From contig CBFGXE010000022.1 in assembly GCA_965652645.1 (NCBI GenBank), positions 1-41,567 on the forward strand: a DNA stretch of 41,567 nt. Reading direction: 5' to 3'. Within the stretch, counting starts at the first letter, position 1. Each line of letters starts with the position of its first letter. The notes under the pieces are model-generated. The model was not told where the DNA came from. It made no database searches and saw only the letters and a program-made list of their open reading frames with translations. The DNA comes from ZC4RG30 sp965652645 (GTDB taxonomy: Bacteria > Pseudomonadota > Gammaproteobacteria > Steroidobacterales > Steroidobacteraceae). Shown here piece after piece: positions 8,019 through 15,914 of the stretch. The translations under genes were made by a program, and so were the position numbers.

Positions 8019-9002
8019 ATGCTGCATGACATCGCACCAGCAGGTGCTTCGAGCCAGGGCGATGCCGTGCTGCATACTGCGGCCGACATCACCCGTCTCA
8101 TCCGTCGGCTGTTCATCAGGCTTGAAGTGCCTCGCATCGAGGTTTGCCTGCACGCGCTCCCGGCCCTGCATGTGCAACACACTCAGGAGCGCCTGGAGCA
8201 GCTGCGCGAACGGACCATCGGTTCGTGGGGCGAGATATCGGCAGGCGCGACGCTCGCAGTCGGAGGCTTCGTCGCGTGGACCGAGTGGACCAGTCTCCGC
8301 CAGTGGCAGCAGATGGGGAATGTGCTCCTGGTCACGGCGGCCGCATGGTTGGCGGGGCAGGCACTCGAGGCAGCGTGGAGGAGGCTGCGGCTGATCTGGG
8401 CGCTGTGGCAACTCAGAAGACAACTGCTTTCGGGGAAGGGGCTCTATGCAGGAGCCACGCAGGCGCCGCCGGATCCTGAATACGATGCCGCCACCCTGCA
8501 ATCGGCGGTGGGCCTGGCTGCCTTGTCCAGGCGGATGAAACTGGCACGCGTCGATGTCGCAAAGCCGGGCCCGGCACCAGTCCGCATTGCCCGGGCCACG
8601 GACGTCGCTGCCATGGTCGGGCGGTTGCTCATCCCGTGGCGACTGCCTCGCGTCGAACTGGATACTCCCGATCTGCCGGCGCTCGACATGCAGCGCACCC
8701 AGCAGCGCATCACTCTGCTTTCCGCTTCCTGCAACTGTGTGCTCGGCGCGTTGCTGGCGGCGATGACAACGCTGGCCGGCGGTCTTTACATACTCATGAC
8801 AAGCACGGAGAAGTGGTGGGAGGAATGGTGGGAGTGGCCGCGACAATGGGACCCGGGTCCCGGCCTGCGGCTCACCCTGCTGGTGGCGGGCGCGGGCATT
8901 GCCGGCTGGCTGCTTGAGTCGGTGCTGACCCGCCTGCGGCTGGCAGCGGTGCTGCTGGGTCTCCGGGGAAGGTTGCGCGAGGTGACGAAAGATGCCGGGT
9001 AG
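8019..9002 (+). CDS. Duplicated-module membrane protein A, 327 aa
   Basis: I do not recognise this family. The protein is an internal duplication. Module 1 (residues ~15-142) and module 2 (~187-320) each run: hydrophobic helix (ITRLIRRLFI / VAAMVGRLLI), an (L/V)PR(I/V)E block, the signature LPAL-x-x-Q-x-TQ-x-R, two membrane segments, and a basic amphipathic tail (LRLIWALWQLRRQL / LRLAAVLLGLRGRL). That gives four predicted membrane spans (~69-88, 98-118, 238-260, 283-303). A Trp-rich acidic loop (WWEEWWEW) lies between spans 3 and 4. The ATG at 8019, with GGGAG about 8 nt upstream, is preferred over the longer frame from 7941. It overlaps the next, paralogous gene by 11 nt. Function is unknown. 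Confidence 0.7.
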   Translation: MLHDIAPAGASSQGDAVLHTAADITRLIRRLFIRLEVPRIEVCLHALPALHVQHTQERLEQLRERTIGSWGEISAGATLAVGGFVAWTEWTSLRQWQQMGNVLLVTAAAWLAGQALEAAWRRLRLIWALWQLRRQLLSGKGLYAGATQAPPDPEYDAATLQSAVGLAALSRRMKLARVDVAKPGPAPVRIARATDVAAMVGRLLIPWRLPRVELDTPDLPALDMQRTQQRITLLSASCNCVLGALLAAMTTLAGGLYILMTSTEKWWEEWWEWPRQWDPGPGLRLTLLVAGAGIAGWLLESVLTRLRLAAVLLGLRGRLREVTKDAG

Positions 9003-9954
9003 TGACTTGGGCCCGTCCCACGCCGTGCTGCGCACGGTGCAGGACGTCAACCGCCTGATCCTCCGCCTGTTCGTCGTGCCGGAGGTGCCGCCCATCGAAG
9101 TGCTCGTGGACACGCTGCCCGAACTGCATGTGCAACACACGCAGCAGCGACTGGACCAGCTGCGGGACCACGCCATCGGCTGGTTGGGCGAGGTCGCGGC
9201 CGGCGTGATGCTGTTCCTGGGATTCGCCTATGCCTGGGCCAGGGACTGGCAATGGCAGAAGCTGGGAATCATCCTCATGGCTGTCGGCGCAGCGTGGCTT
9301 GCGGGGAGGGCTCTGGAAGCTGCCTGGGGGAGGTTGCGCCTGATCTGGGCGCTGTGCCGCCTGAGGCGACAGCTGGTCACGGGAAAGGGACTCTATGGGG
9401 GATCCACCCAGGCCCTGGCTGATCCCGCCTACGACTCCGCCACACTGCAAGTTGTGTCGAGCCCTGCCGCCATGTCCAGGCGGTTGGGCCGCGCGGATGC
9501 CGGCGTTGCGAAGCCGTTGCCGGAGCCCGTTCGCATCGGCCTGGCCGGTGACATCGCCCCGGTGGTCGGGCGGGTCCTGCTCCCCTGGCGCCTGCCTCGC
9601 ATCGAACTGGTTGCCAGCGAACAACCGACGCTGGAGATGCAGCGTACGCAGCAGCGCATCACCTCGCTTTCCACCTCTTGCAACTGCGTCCTTGGTGCGC
9701 TGCTGGCACTGGGGACCCTGCTTGGCGCCGGCTTCTACATCGTGCTGTCTGCCAGCAGGGATTGGGACTGGCACAAGGACTATTGGGACTCGCGCCCGGG
9801 CATGCTCCTGGCGATGGCTGTTGTCGGGGCCGGCATTGTCGGCTGGCTGGTCGAGACGATGTTCAACCGCCTGAGGCTGGCGGCGGTGCTGCTGGCCTTG
9901 CGGGGCAGGCTGCGCGCGCAGGAACTGCGCGGGGACCGGGGCGGCGTGGCGTGA
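8992..9954 (+). CDS. Duplicated-module membrane protein B, 320 aa
   Basis: This is a paralogue of the preceding protein over its whole length. Shared blocks include LPELHVQHTQQRLDQLR in the first half and EMQRTQQRITSLSTSCNCVL in the second, plus the linker GKGLYGGSTQA. It again contains two modules with two membrane spans each and a basic amphipathic helix after each pair (LRLIWALCRLRRQL, LRLAAVLLALRGRL). The second halves of A and B resemble each other more than either resembles its own first half, so the internal duplication is older than the gene duplication. The ATG at 8992 lies within the end of gene A, so translation is probably coupled and the two products may form a hetero-oligomer. 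Function is unknown. Confidence 0.7.
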   Translation: MPGSDLGPSHAVLRTVQDVNRLILRLFVVPEVPPIEVLVDTLPELHVQHTQQRLDQLRDHAIGWLGEVAAGVMLFLGFAYAWARDWQWQKLGIILMAVGAAWLAGRALEAAWGRLRLIWALCRLRRQLVTGKGLYGGSTQALADPAYDSATLQVVSSPAAMSRRLGRADAGVAKPLPEPVRIGLAGDIAPVVGRVLLPWRLPRIELVASEQPTLEMQRTQQRITSLSTSCNCVLGALLALGTLLGAGFYIVLSASRDWDWHKDYWDSRPGMLLAMAVVGAGIVGWLVETMFNRLRLAAVLLALRGRLRAQELRGDRGGVA

Positions 9955-10135
9955 ACGGGGCCGGCGGCACCTGCATGCGCGAGCAGACCGGGCAGGAAGG
10001 GCCGGCACGCACCGGGCTTTCCGGCTTGCCCGCGCACGTGACCGCCAAGTGAGTTGATTGCTTGCGCGGCCGAGCCGGCGACCGGTAACCTCGGAGCGAA
10101 GACCGGGGCTGCAGCCACCCGGCGGGGAGGACGTG

Positions 10136-11377
10136 ATGCGGAAGGGCGTGACGAAGTTGACCCTGCTTTTGTTGACTGCACTGCAGGCCGGTTCTATTGG
10201 GGCCGCGGGAGTGACGCGAATCGAAAAGCCCGTGTTGCTGTCGAGGCCGGATTACCAGAATTTCGGCGTTGGCGAAGATTGCTATTTCGTGTTGCGCCTG
10301 ACCGTGTCCACCACTGGCAGGGTCACCGAAGTGGAAGTGTTCGAGCGCGGCTTTGCCAGCCAGGAATTCATCGACTCCGCCATCCGATACGTAAAGGGCT
10401 ACCGATTCAAGCCAGGCACGCGTGATGGTGTTCCGGAGGTGCACTACCTGCTCCAGACGTTCAGCTTCAGCACAGGCAGCCATCCAGCGATCAGTCCGCG
10501 GTTTGTGCGGGAATCCAAAAAGGTTGCCGAGCTGGTCGAGTCCGGGGATCTGGCTGGCGGCAATTTCCACGCGGAATGGATGCTGTCAGAGGTCGTGCGT
10601 ACGCGCTCCGAGCAACTCGTCCTGCAGGGGACTCTGGCTCAAATCCACGCGAGAATCGGCAATTACGGCCGTGCCATCGAGGCATTGCGCTCTGCTACCC
10701 GGCGTACCACGCCGGCTCCGGAGTTCGTGCTGCACGGCAAGACACCTCGAAACAACGCCGCGAACTATTATCTAAGCGACCGCAACTACATCGCGGACCT
10801 TCTTGAGCTGAAGCTTCGGCTGGCGGCCCGGCTGGGCTTTGCGCTGGAAGGTCTGAAGGCTTTCCGGGAGCTGGATGGACTCGTGAAGATCAAGCCGGAC
10901 GATCCGCGCGCGCAAATCGCGGCGCGGCTCGCGGCAAATCTGGGGGGTGAGGCTGATCTCGTGGGCACCGTGAAGCTGAGCGAATCCGGCGGTTGGCGAC
11001 ATGAGTTGTACCGTCGCAGTTTCACGCTTGATCAGGTTGATGGAGTGGTGACGGAAATCTGGCTGACCTGTGCCGGGGAATCCCGACTGCTTGAATATGA
11101 GCAGGGACTCGACTGGATAGTGCCGACAGGATGGTCGAATTGTGCCATCTACATCAGCGGCGAGCCGGAAACCAATCTGAGAGTTGTCGAATTCGCACGG
11201 GAGAGGCCTGCTGCCGGCGTTTCAGTGGCTGCGCCAGACCCTCGTGCCCACCCCGGATCATCAATCGCGGAAGGTGATCTGCAGCAGGCGGTGCAGGTAC
11301 TGTCGCCAGATCTGGTAGTCGTGCCCGTATCCCGGGTCCTCGCTCCAGATGTGCATCACGCCCGCTTTCGTGAGTGA
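10136..11377 (+). CDS. Secreted TonB-C-like / TPR protein, 413 aa
   Basis: A signal peptide (residues ~1-23, MRKGVTKLTLLLLTALQAGS) is followed by a TonB C-terminal-like domain (~25-110; VSTTGRVTEVEVFERGF and AIRYVKGYRFKPGTRDGVPE are typical), then a helical region resembling TPRs (~125-270; QIHARIGNYGRAIEALRSA). The ATG at 10136 follows a GGGGAGG ribosome site; the frame is open upstream to 10058 without reason to start there. There is no membrane anchor with a Pro-rich spacer, so this is not a classical energy-transducing TonB. The last ~39 codons run across the 3' end of the convergent esterase gene (117-nt overlap) and look unlike the rest, so a lost ancestral stop is possible. Role unknown. 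Confidence 0.75.
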   Translation: MRKGVTKLTLLLLTALQAGSIGAAGVTRIEKPVLLSRPDYQNFGVGEDCYFVLRLTVSTTGRVTEVEVFERGFASQEFIDSAIRYVKGYRFKPGTRDGVPEVHYLLQTFSFSTGSHPAISPRFVRESKKVAELVESGDLAGGNFHAEWMLSEVVRTRSEQLVLQGTLAQIHARIGNYGRAIEALRSATRRTTPAPEFVLHGKTPRNNAANYYLSDRNYIADLLELKLRLAARLGFALEGLKAFRELDGLVKIKPDDPRAQIAARLAANLGGEADLVGTVKLSESGGWRHELYRRSFTLDQVDGVVTEIWLTCAGESRLLEYEQGLDWIVPTGWSNCAIYISGEPETNLRVVEFARERPAAGVSVAAPDPRAHPGSSIAEGDLQQAVQVLSPDLVVVPVSRVLAPDVHHARFRE

Positions 11378-12664
11378 ATCGTGCATGGTGCGCCCGCCGT
11401 TCACTGCGGTGTCCTCCGTGCCCGAGCCGATGAAGATCATCTTGTAGTTCTTGTTGGTTTTCGCCGGATCGGCAGTGAGCAGGTTGGCGGAGCCATAACC
11501 GCTGAAGCCAGCCACGTACGCAAACAGCTCCGGATGCCCGAAGCCGATCGACGTGGCGTGGCCGCCACCCATGGAGTAACCCATGATGGCGCGGTTGTTC
11601 TTGTTCTTGTGGACACGGTATTCCTTCTCGATGAGGGGAATGACGTAGTCCAGCATTTCCTTCTCCATGTTCCAGCCGGGAGTGCCGCCGAAGGCCGCGA
11701 ATCCACCCGGGGGACCACCGCCCGGTGCGGGACCGCGGACACCGCCGGGTGCCCCGCCCGGCGCGCCGGCCCCGGGGCCGCCAGCACCCGGACCGCTCGC
11801 GCGCGGGCCTCCGCCGCCCGGAGCACCACCCGGCCCGCCGCCACGCGGCGGTGCCGGGGGAGGCGGCGTGTAACCGGAAGCCTTCTGCAGCGCGAGGATC
11901 TCCGCCTGCTTGCCCGTGGCGCCAGTGGTGGCATGGCCGAAGGGCATCACGATGATGGCCGGTACCGCCTTCTTCCCGGCGATGAGGTTGTCCATGATGT
12001 TGTGCGCCATGCCCGACTGCGTCCAGCCGCGCTCGTAGTCGTTGAGGCCGTGCAGCAGGTACACCACGGGGTACTTCTTGCCGCTGGTGCCGTAGCCGGG
12101 CGGTGTGTAGACCACTACACGACGCGCCACCTTGATCTCCTTGTTGAAGTAGTGGTGCTCCACGAGGTTGCCGTGCGGCACGTCGCGGAACATCATGAAC
12201 TCCGCTTCCTTGCCGGGCAGGCCCACCACGCTCTTGTAGACGCCCGAGCCCGGCCGCACGAAGGTGTTCTGCGGGTCGGGGGTGGAGACGCCGTCGACCA
12301 CGAACCAGTACTGGTAGTAGCTGGGCATGAGCTTCGGCGAGGTCCAGGTCCACACCCCGTTGGCATCCCGGGTCATGTCGAAGCCGGCCGCGCCATTGAC
12401 TGGCAGGTCGCCAAGCCTGGGCATGTCGGTGTAGAGCTTCACTGTCTTCGCATTGGGTGCCTGCAGGCGGAAGGTGATGGTGCCGTCGTCATTCACCTGG
12501 GGCGAGCGCGCATTGGCGGCAACCACGCTGCCTTCGATGCCGGGCCCGCGGCCGCCGCCGGGACCGCCGCCACCGGGCGGATCGTTCCTGACCTGGGTCT
12601 GGGCAGGGATCGCGAAGATCATTGCCAGTGCGCTCGCCGTGAAGATGCGGAAGATGGGTTTCAT
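11261..12664 (-). CDS. Secreted esterase, CE1 / enterochelin-esterase-like
   Basis: A 467-aa alpha/beta hydrolase with a signal peptide (residues 1-~23), a Gly/Pro-rich linker (~29-43), an N-terminal E-set/CBM48-like domain (~55-150; TFRLQAPNAKTVKLY, WFVVDG), and an esterase domain (~165-467). The nucleophile elbow is GYSMGG with Ser364; Asp418 (GSGTED) and His448 (GYGHDY) are plausible partners. The oxyanion region VYLLHGLNDYERGW is present. Relatives include feruloyl, acetylxylan and trilactone-siderophore esterases, so substrate is open. Residues ~267-327 are an unusual Gly/Pro/Ala-rich insertion inside the catalytic domain. The gene follows the PQQ-dehydrogenase cluster on the same strand after a 114-nt gap and may have its own promoter. 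Confidence 0.88.
   Translation of the reverse strand: MKPIFRIFTASALAMIFAIPAQTQVRNDPPGGGGPGGGRGPGIEGSVVAANARSPQVNDDGTITFRLQAPNAKTVKLYTDMPRLGDLPVNGAAGFDMTRDANGVWTWTSPKLMPSYYQYWFVVDGVSTPDPQNTFVRPGSGVYKSVVGLPGKEAEFMMFRDVPHGNLVEHHYFNKEIKVARRVVVYTPPGYGTSGKKYPVVYLLHGLNDYERGWTQSGMAHNIMDNLIAGKKAVPAIIVMPFGHATTGATGKQAEILALQKASGYTPPPPAPPRGGGPGGAPGGGGPRASGPGAGGPGAGAPGGAPGGVRGPAPGGGPPGGFAAFGGTPGWNMEKEMLDYVIPLIEKEYRVHKNKNNRAIMGYSMGGGHATSIGFGHPELFAYVAGFSGYGSANLLTADPAKTNKNYKMIFIGSGTEDTAVNGGRTMHDSLTKAGVMHIWSEDPGYGHDYQIWRQYLHRLLQITFRD
11684..11866. repeat. Low-complexity Gly/Pro/Ala-coding tract in the esterase
   Basis: About 183 nt made largely of GGN, CCN and GCN codons and their complements encode esterase residues ~267-327. 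Short units such as GGAPGG and GAGGPGAG recur without a fixed period. This is coding low complexity, not an intergenic repeat. Confidence 0.75.
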
Positions 12665-12778
12665 GTCGGCTTCTTGTGGATGTGTGGAAGGAAAGGCCGC
12701 GGTTCCGGTGCACGGATGGCCGGATCGTATTACTAATCAGGGGAGGGAGAAAGTTCTCCCGCGCAGCAACGTGCCGCG

Positions 12779-13327
12779 TCAGTCCTTGCCTGGCATTGCA
12801 CCCGATGGGGGTCCGGGATCCTGCTGCGTGGCCCAGAGACCGTCCAGCACTGCCGGCCGCGGTCGCATGGAGCGCGCGCCGTCCTGTCCGGCGATGCGCG
12901 AGAGCACCGGGCCGCACCAGTCGCGGATCACGCGGCGTGCGATGCGCCAGCGCCCGTGCTCCCGCCGGTATTCGTCTTCGTAATAGCCCATCACGTGCAG
13001 CAGGTGCGGCCCGGTTTCCGTGCGCAATGCGACAGCCACGTAGCTGCGCCCCACCGCGCCGTTGGCGGCAGGCGAAACGATGAGGTTGCTCACATGGTGC
13101 TGGCGGCCGGCGGATTCCGGGCGCTGGCGGAACCAGGCGATGAAGCGTTGCAGGGCCGCGGAACCGCGCCAGTGGCCTTCGGTCTCGAACACATCCCATA
13201 CCAGCTCGCCGTCGCGGCAGAAGCAGGCAACAAACCCTTCCTCGTCACCGGTGTCCAGGCTCCAGGCGTAACGGGCCACGAGCTCATGGATTTCCAGCCG
13301 GTCGCTGCTGTCGAAGGGCTGCGTCAT
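12779..13327 (-). CDS. SnoaL-like (NTF2-fold) protein, 182 aa
   Basis: A cytoplasmic NTF2-fold protein of the SnoaL_4 type. The opening DRLEIHELVARYAWSLDTGD, the middle block SAALQRFIAWF, then QHHVSNLIV and the closing GRWRIARRVIRDWCGP are the usual landmarks. Members include dehydratases, isomerases, hydrolases and the small subunits of ring-hydroxylating dioxygenases, so the reaction cannot be named. About 30 C-terminal residues after the fold look disordered. It starts 8 nt after the stop of the DUF3237 gene and is the fifth gene of the PQQ-dehydrogenase cluster. That context suggests it acts on an oxidised intermediate of the same substrate. Confidence 0.82.
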   Translation of the reverse strand: MTQPFDSSDRLEIHELVARYAWSLDTGDEEGFVACFCRDGELVWDVFETEGHWRGSAALQRFIAWFRQRPESAGRQHHVSNLIVSPAANGAVGRSYVAVALRTETGPHLLHVMGYYEDEYRREHGRWRIARRVIRDWCGPVLSRIAGQDGARSMRPRPAVLDGLWATQQDPGPPSGAMPGKD

Positions 13328-13335
13328 GTCGCGGC

Positions 13336-13827
13336 TCAGGTGACAGCGTAATAGTCGAAGACGGATTGCGAGCCGCGGCGCTCGCCCTTGCCGACGAACA
13401 CGGTGCGGGCCATCCAGTCGTGGGGACCGGCGGGGACCTCGAAGCGTGGCGTCACGCGGCAGTAGGTTTCCTCCGGCCGCACCGGCATGCCGGATTCCAG
13501 TCGCACCAGCACATCAGGCGCCGCGTACGCGATGCCGCGGTTGTGGATGTAGATCGGCGTGCCGTCGGAGGCTTCGAGCAGGTAGTGGGCCTCGAAGTCC
13601 ACCAGGCCACTGTGCCACAGGCGCGGCCAGTCACCGCCGGATCGGGACACCACGCGCCCGGTGAGTCGCGGGCCCTCGATGGTGCCGCCCACCACCGACA
13701 CGAATCCGCGGCGCCCGGCCTCGAAGGCCGGCTCGAAACGCAGCCGCGGCCCGGGATCCAGGTCCAGCTGGATGCGAAACGCGAACGAGAGGCCTGGCGG
13801 CGACATCTCGAAGGGTGCATCGGTCAT
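13336..13827 (-). CDS. DUF3237 domain protein, 163 aa
   Basis: The protein matches the DUF3237 pattern: an opening strand (LSFAFRIQLD), then FVSVVGGTIEGPRLTGRVV, SGGDWPRLWHSG, VDFEAHYLLEASDGTPIYIHNRG and a closing R-G-S-Q-S-V-F-D-Y-Y. Members are small lipocalin-like beta-barrel proteins, often next to aromatic or terpenoid catabolism genes; enzymatic roles are poorly defined. No signal peptide is present. The ATG at 13827 overlaps the preceding MFS stop by 4 nt (ATGA), so the two are co-translated. The ORF is open far upstream in this frame, but that extension is the shadow of the MFS gene. Confidence 0.85.
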   Translation of the reverse strand: MTDAPFEMSPPGLSFAFRIQLDLDPGPRLRFEPAFEAGRRGFVSVVGGTIEGPRLTGRVVSRSGGDWPRLWHSGLVDFEAHYLLEASDGTPIYIHNRGIAYAAPDVLVRLESGMPVRPEETYCRVTPRFEVPAGPHDWMARTVFVGKGERRGSQSVFDYYAVT

Positions 13828-15113
13828 GTGGCCATCCTCCGCTGCCTGGGTGTTCCCAGGGCCAGTACCACGGCAGCCAGCAACAGGAAGCAGGCCAGGA
13901 TCACGATGGCCGGGGAATGGCTGCCGAAACGTTCCACCAGCCCGCCCATCAGGCGCGGGCCCACGATGCCGCCGGCGGTGCCGGCCATGCTCACGGCCGC
14001 GATCACGCCAATGGGTACGTCGCCTTCGCCGATGCCCAGCGCCGCCGGCACGGTCCAGAACACGCCCTGCGCCGCGCCCATGCCGAATCCCGCCACCACC
14101 AGCATGGCCAGCACGCCGGGTCCCACCGGCAGGTTCACAGCGGCAAGCAACGCCACGCCGCCCAGCAGCGCGCCGGTCGCCGTGTGCCAGAGGCGTTCGC
14201 CATGGCGGTCGGAGTGCCGCGCATTGAGGAACAGGCCGGCCACCAGTCCGGCCTGGGGCAGGGCGCTGAGCGTGCCGATCATGAACTCGGTGTTGGCGAT
14301 GGACAGTTGCCGCACGATCTGCGGCAGCCAGTACACCAGCGCGTAGGAGCCGGTCATCACGAGGAACCACACCGCCGCGCACAGCCAGATGCGCACGTCG
14401 CGCAGCGCCTGCGCCAGGGGCAGGGCAGAAGGCCTGCCGCTGGCGGCCTCGGCGGCGATCTGCTGTTCCAGGCGCTCGCCCTCGCCGGCGGCAAGCCAGC
14501 GTGCCTGGCGCGGCCGGTCGACGAAGTAGGCCGCCGCGAGCAGCGCAAAGAGGAAGTTCGGCACCGCCGACACCAGGAACATCCAGCGCCACTCGGCCAG
14601 TCCCAGCGGGTTGCCCATGCCCAGCAGCCAGCCGCACAGCGGGCCGCCGACCACCAGCGAGATGGGCACCGCCGACAGCGCGATGGCCATGGCGCGGGCG
14701 CGCGTGGCGCGCGGCGTCCACTGGCTGATGTACCAGGTCATGCCCGGCGCGAAACCGGCCTCCGCCATGCCGAGCACGAAGCGCGCCACGGTGAAGTCCC
14801 AGGGATCCTGCACGCGGGACATCATCACGCCCGCGATGCCCCACACCGCCATCGACAGCAGCAGCCACAGGCGGATGCCCATGCGCCGCAGCAGCATGGC
14901 ATGCGGATACTGGAACAGCAGGTAGGCGACGAAGAAGGCGCTGACGCCATTGCCGAAGGCCACCGGGCTCAGCCCCACGTCGCGCGACATCTGCTGCGCG
15001 GCGAAGCTGACGTTCATCCGGTCGATGGAATTGATGAACGTGAGGATGGCGATGGGCAGCAGCAGGCGCCACACGGTGCGGCGGTAGAGCAGGTCGGGCA
15101 CGCGCGCCTCCAC
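13824..15113 (-). CDS. MFS transporter, anion:cation symporter (ACS) type
   Basis: A 429-aa major facilitator with about twelve membrane segments. The first-helix motif FINSIDRMNVSFAAQ, the block LFQYPHAMLLRRMGIRLWL, and FVLGMAEAGFAPGM with WTPRATRARAMA are characteristic of the ACS family, whose members carry organic anions such as phthalate, glucarate, galactonate or hydroxyphenylacetate. It begins with GTG at 15113, 3 nt after the SDR stop, and ends overlapping the DUF3237 start. It is the inner-membrane importer of the cluster, probably for an acid released or formed in the periplasm by the dehydrogenase or the esterase. The exact substrate is not determinable. Confidence 0.88.
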   Translation of the reverse strand: MEARVPDLLYRRTVWRLLLPIAILTFINSIDRMNVSFAAQQMSRDVGLSPVAFGNGVSAFFVAYLLFQYPHAMLLRRMGIRLWLLLSMAVWGIAGVMMSRVQDPWDFTVARFVLGMAEAGFAPGMTWYISQWTPRATRARAMAIALSAVPISLVVGGPLCGWLLGMGNPLGLAEWRWMFLVSAVPNFLFALLAAAYFVDRPRQARWLAAGEGERLEQQIAAEAASGRPSALPLAQALRDVRIWLCAAVWFLVMTGSYALVYWLPQIVRQLSIANTEFMIGTLSALPQAGLVAGLFLNARHSDRHGERLWHTATGALLGGVALLAAVNLPVGPGVLAMLVVAGFGMGAAQGVFWTVPAALGIGEGDVPIGVIAAVSMAGTAGGIVGPRLMGGLVERFGSHSPAIVILACFLLLAAVVLALGTPRQRRMAT

Positions 15114-15116
15114 GGG

Positions 15117-15905
15117 TCAGAAGGTGGAGCGCGTCGTGGCGCCGTCGACCACGATGCTCTGTCCGGTCATGTAGCCAGCGTGCTCGCTGCACAGGAAGGC
15201 CACCAGCGTGCCGACTTCATCCGGATTGCCGAAGCGCTTCGCCGGGATCTGGTAGGCCTCCACGAACTTCGCCACCTCCTCGTCATAGCTGGTGCCGTTG
15301 CGCGCCGCCGCGGCGGTGAACTGGTCATGCACCGCGGCGGTGTGGAACATGCCGGGCAGCACATTGTTGAGCGTGACGTTGTCGGGGGCCACGCGCCGCG
15401 CCACCGCGCCGGTGTAGTTCACCAGCGCCGCGCGGGGCGCGCCGCTGAGGATGCGCAGCTCCAGCGGATATTTGGCCGCGATGGTGGCGATGTTCACGAT
15501 GCGTCCCCAGCGCCGCTGCACCATGGCGGGCAGCACGGCCTCGATGAAGAACACCGGGCTCATCAGGCCGGTTTCGAGGCTGGCCTGCCACTGCCCGGGG
15601 GTGATGGCGCGGTGGTCCGGGGTGAGCGGGGGCGGTGAGCAGGTGCCCACGAAGATGTCGGGAGCGGGGCAGGCCTCCAGGATGCGCCGGCGCCCCTCAT
15701 CGCTGCTGTGGTCGGCGGCAACCGCGGTGACGCTGACGCCGTAGCGCGTGCGCAGGTCCTGCGCCACCTGCTCGAGTCGTTCGCGCCCGCGTGCCGACAG
15801 CACCAGGTCCACGCCCTCGGCCGCCAGTGCCTCGGCCGCCGCGCGCCCCATGCCCGCGCTGCTGCCGTTGACGAGGGCCAGCCGCCCCCGGATGCCAAGC
15901 TCCAT
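15117..15905 (-). CDS. SDR-family protein lacking the YxxxK catalytic pair
   Basis: A 262-aa Rossmann-fold protein of the short-chain dehydrogenase superfamily. The nucleotide motif is NGSSAGMGRA (residues 13-22), a variant of TGxxxGIG; the usual NNAG is replaced by GTCSPPP (87-93). Where classical members read Y-S-A-S-K, this one reads L-S-G-A-P (153-157), so the catalytic Tyr and Lys are both absent. The later LNNVLPGMFHT and the C-terminal GYMTGQSIVVDG are normal. An SDR subgroup with an imperfect tetrad is known; whether its members are oxidoreductases is unclear. The ATG at 15905 has GAGGA just upstream. Second gene of the cluster, 9 nt after the PQQ-dehydrogenase stop. Confidence 0.85.
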   Translation of the reverse strand: MELGIRGRLALVNGSSAGMGRAAAEALAAEGVDLVLSARGRERLEQVAQDLRTRYGVSVTAVAADHSSDEGRRRILEACPAPDIFVGTCSPPPLTPDHRAITPGQWQASLETGLMSPVFFIEAVLPAMVQRRWGRIVNIATIAAKYPLELRILSGAPRAALVNYTGAVARRVAPDNVTLNNVLPGMFHTAAVHDQFTAAAARNGTSYDEEVAKFVEAYQIPAKRFGNPDEVGTLVAFLCSEHAGYMTGQSIVVDGATTRSTF

Positions 15906-15914
15906 GTTTCCTCC

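Noticed and set aside
11684..11866. Tandem repeat or CRISPR-like array
   Set aside because: The repetition is low-complexity Gly/Pro coding in frame with the esterase; there are no regular repeats or spacers.
13336..15192. 618-codon minus frame spanning the MFS gene
   Set aside because: Only its last 163 codons (DUF3237) are real; the rest is Arg/Ala/Gly-rich shadow of the MFS gene in another frame.
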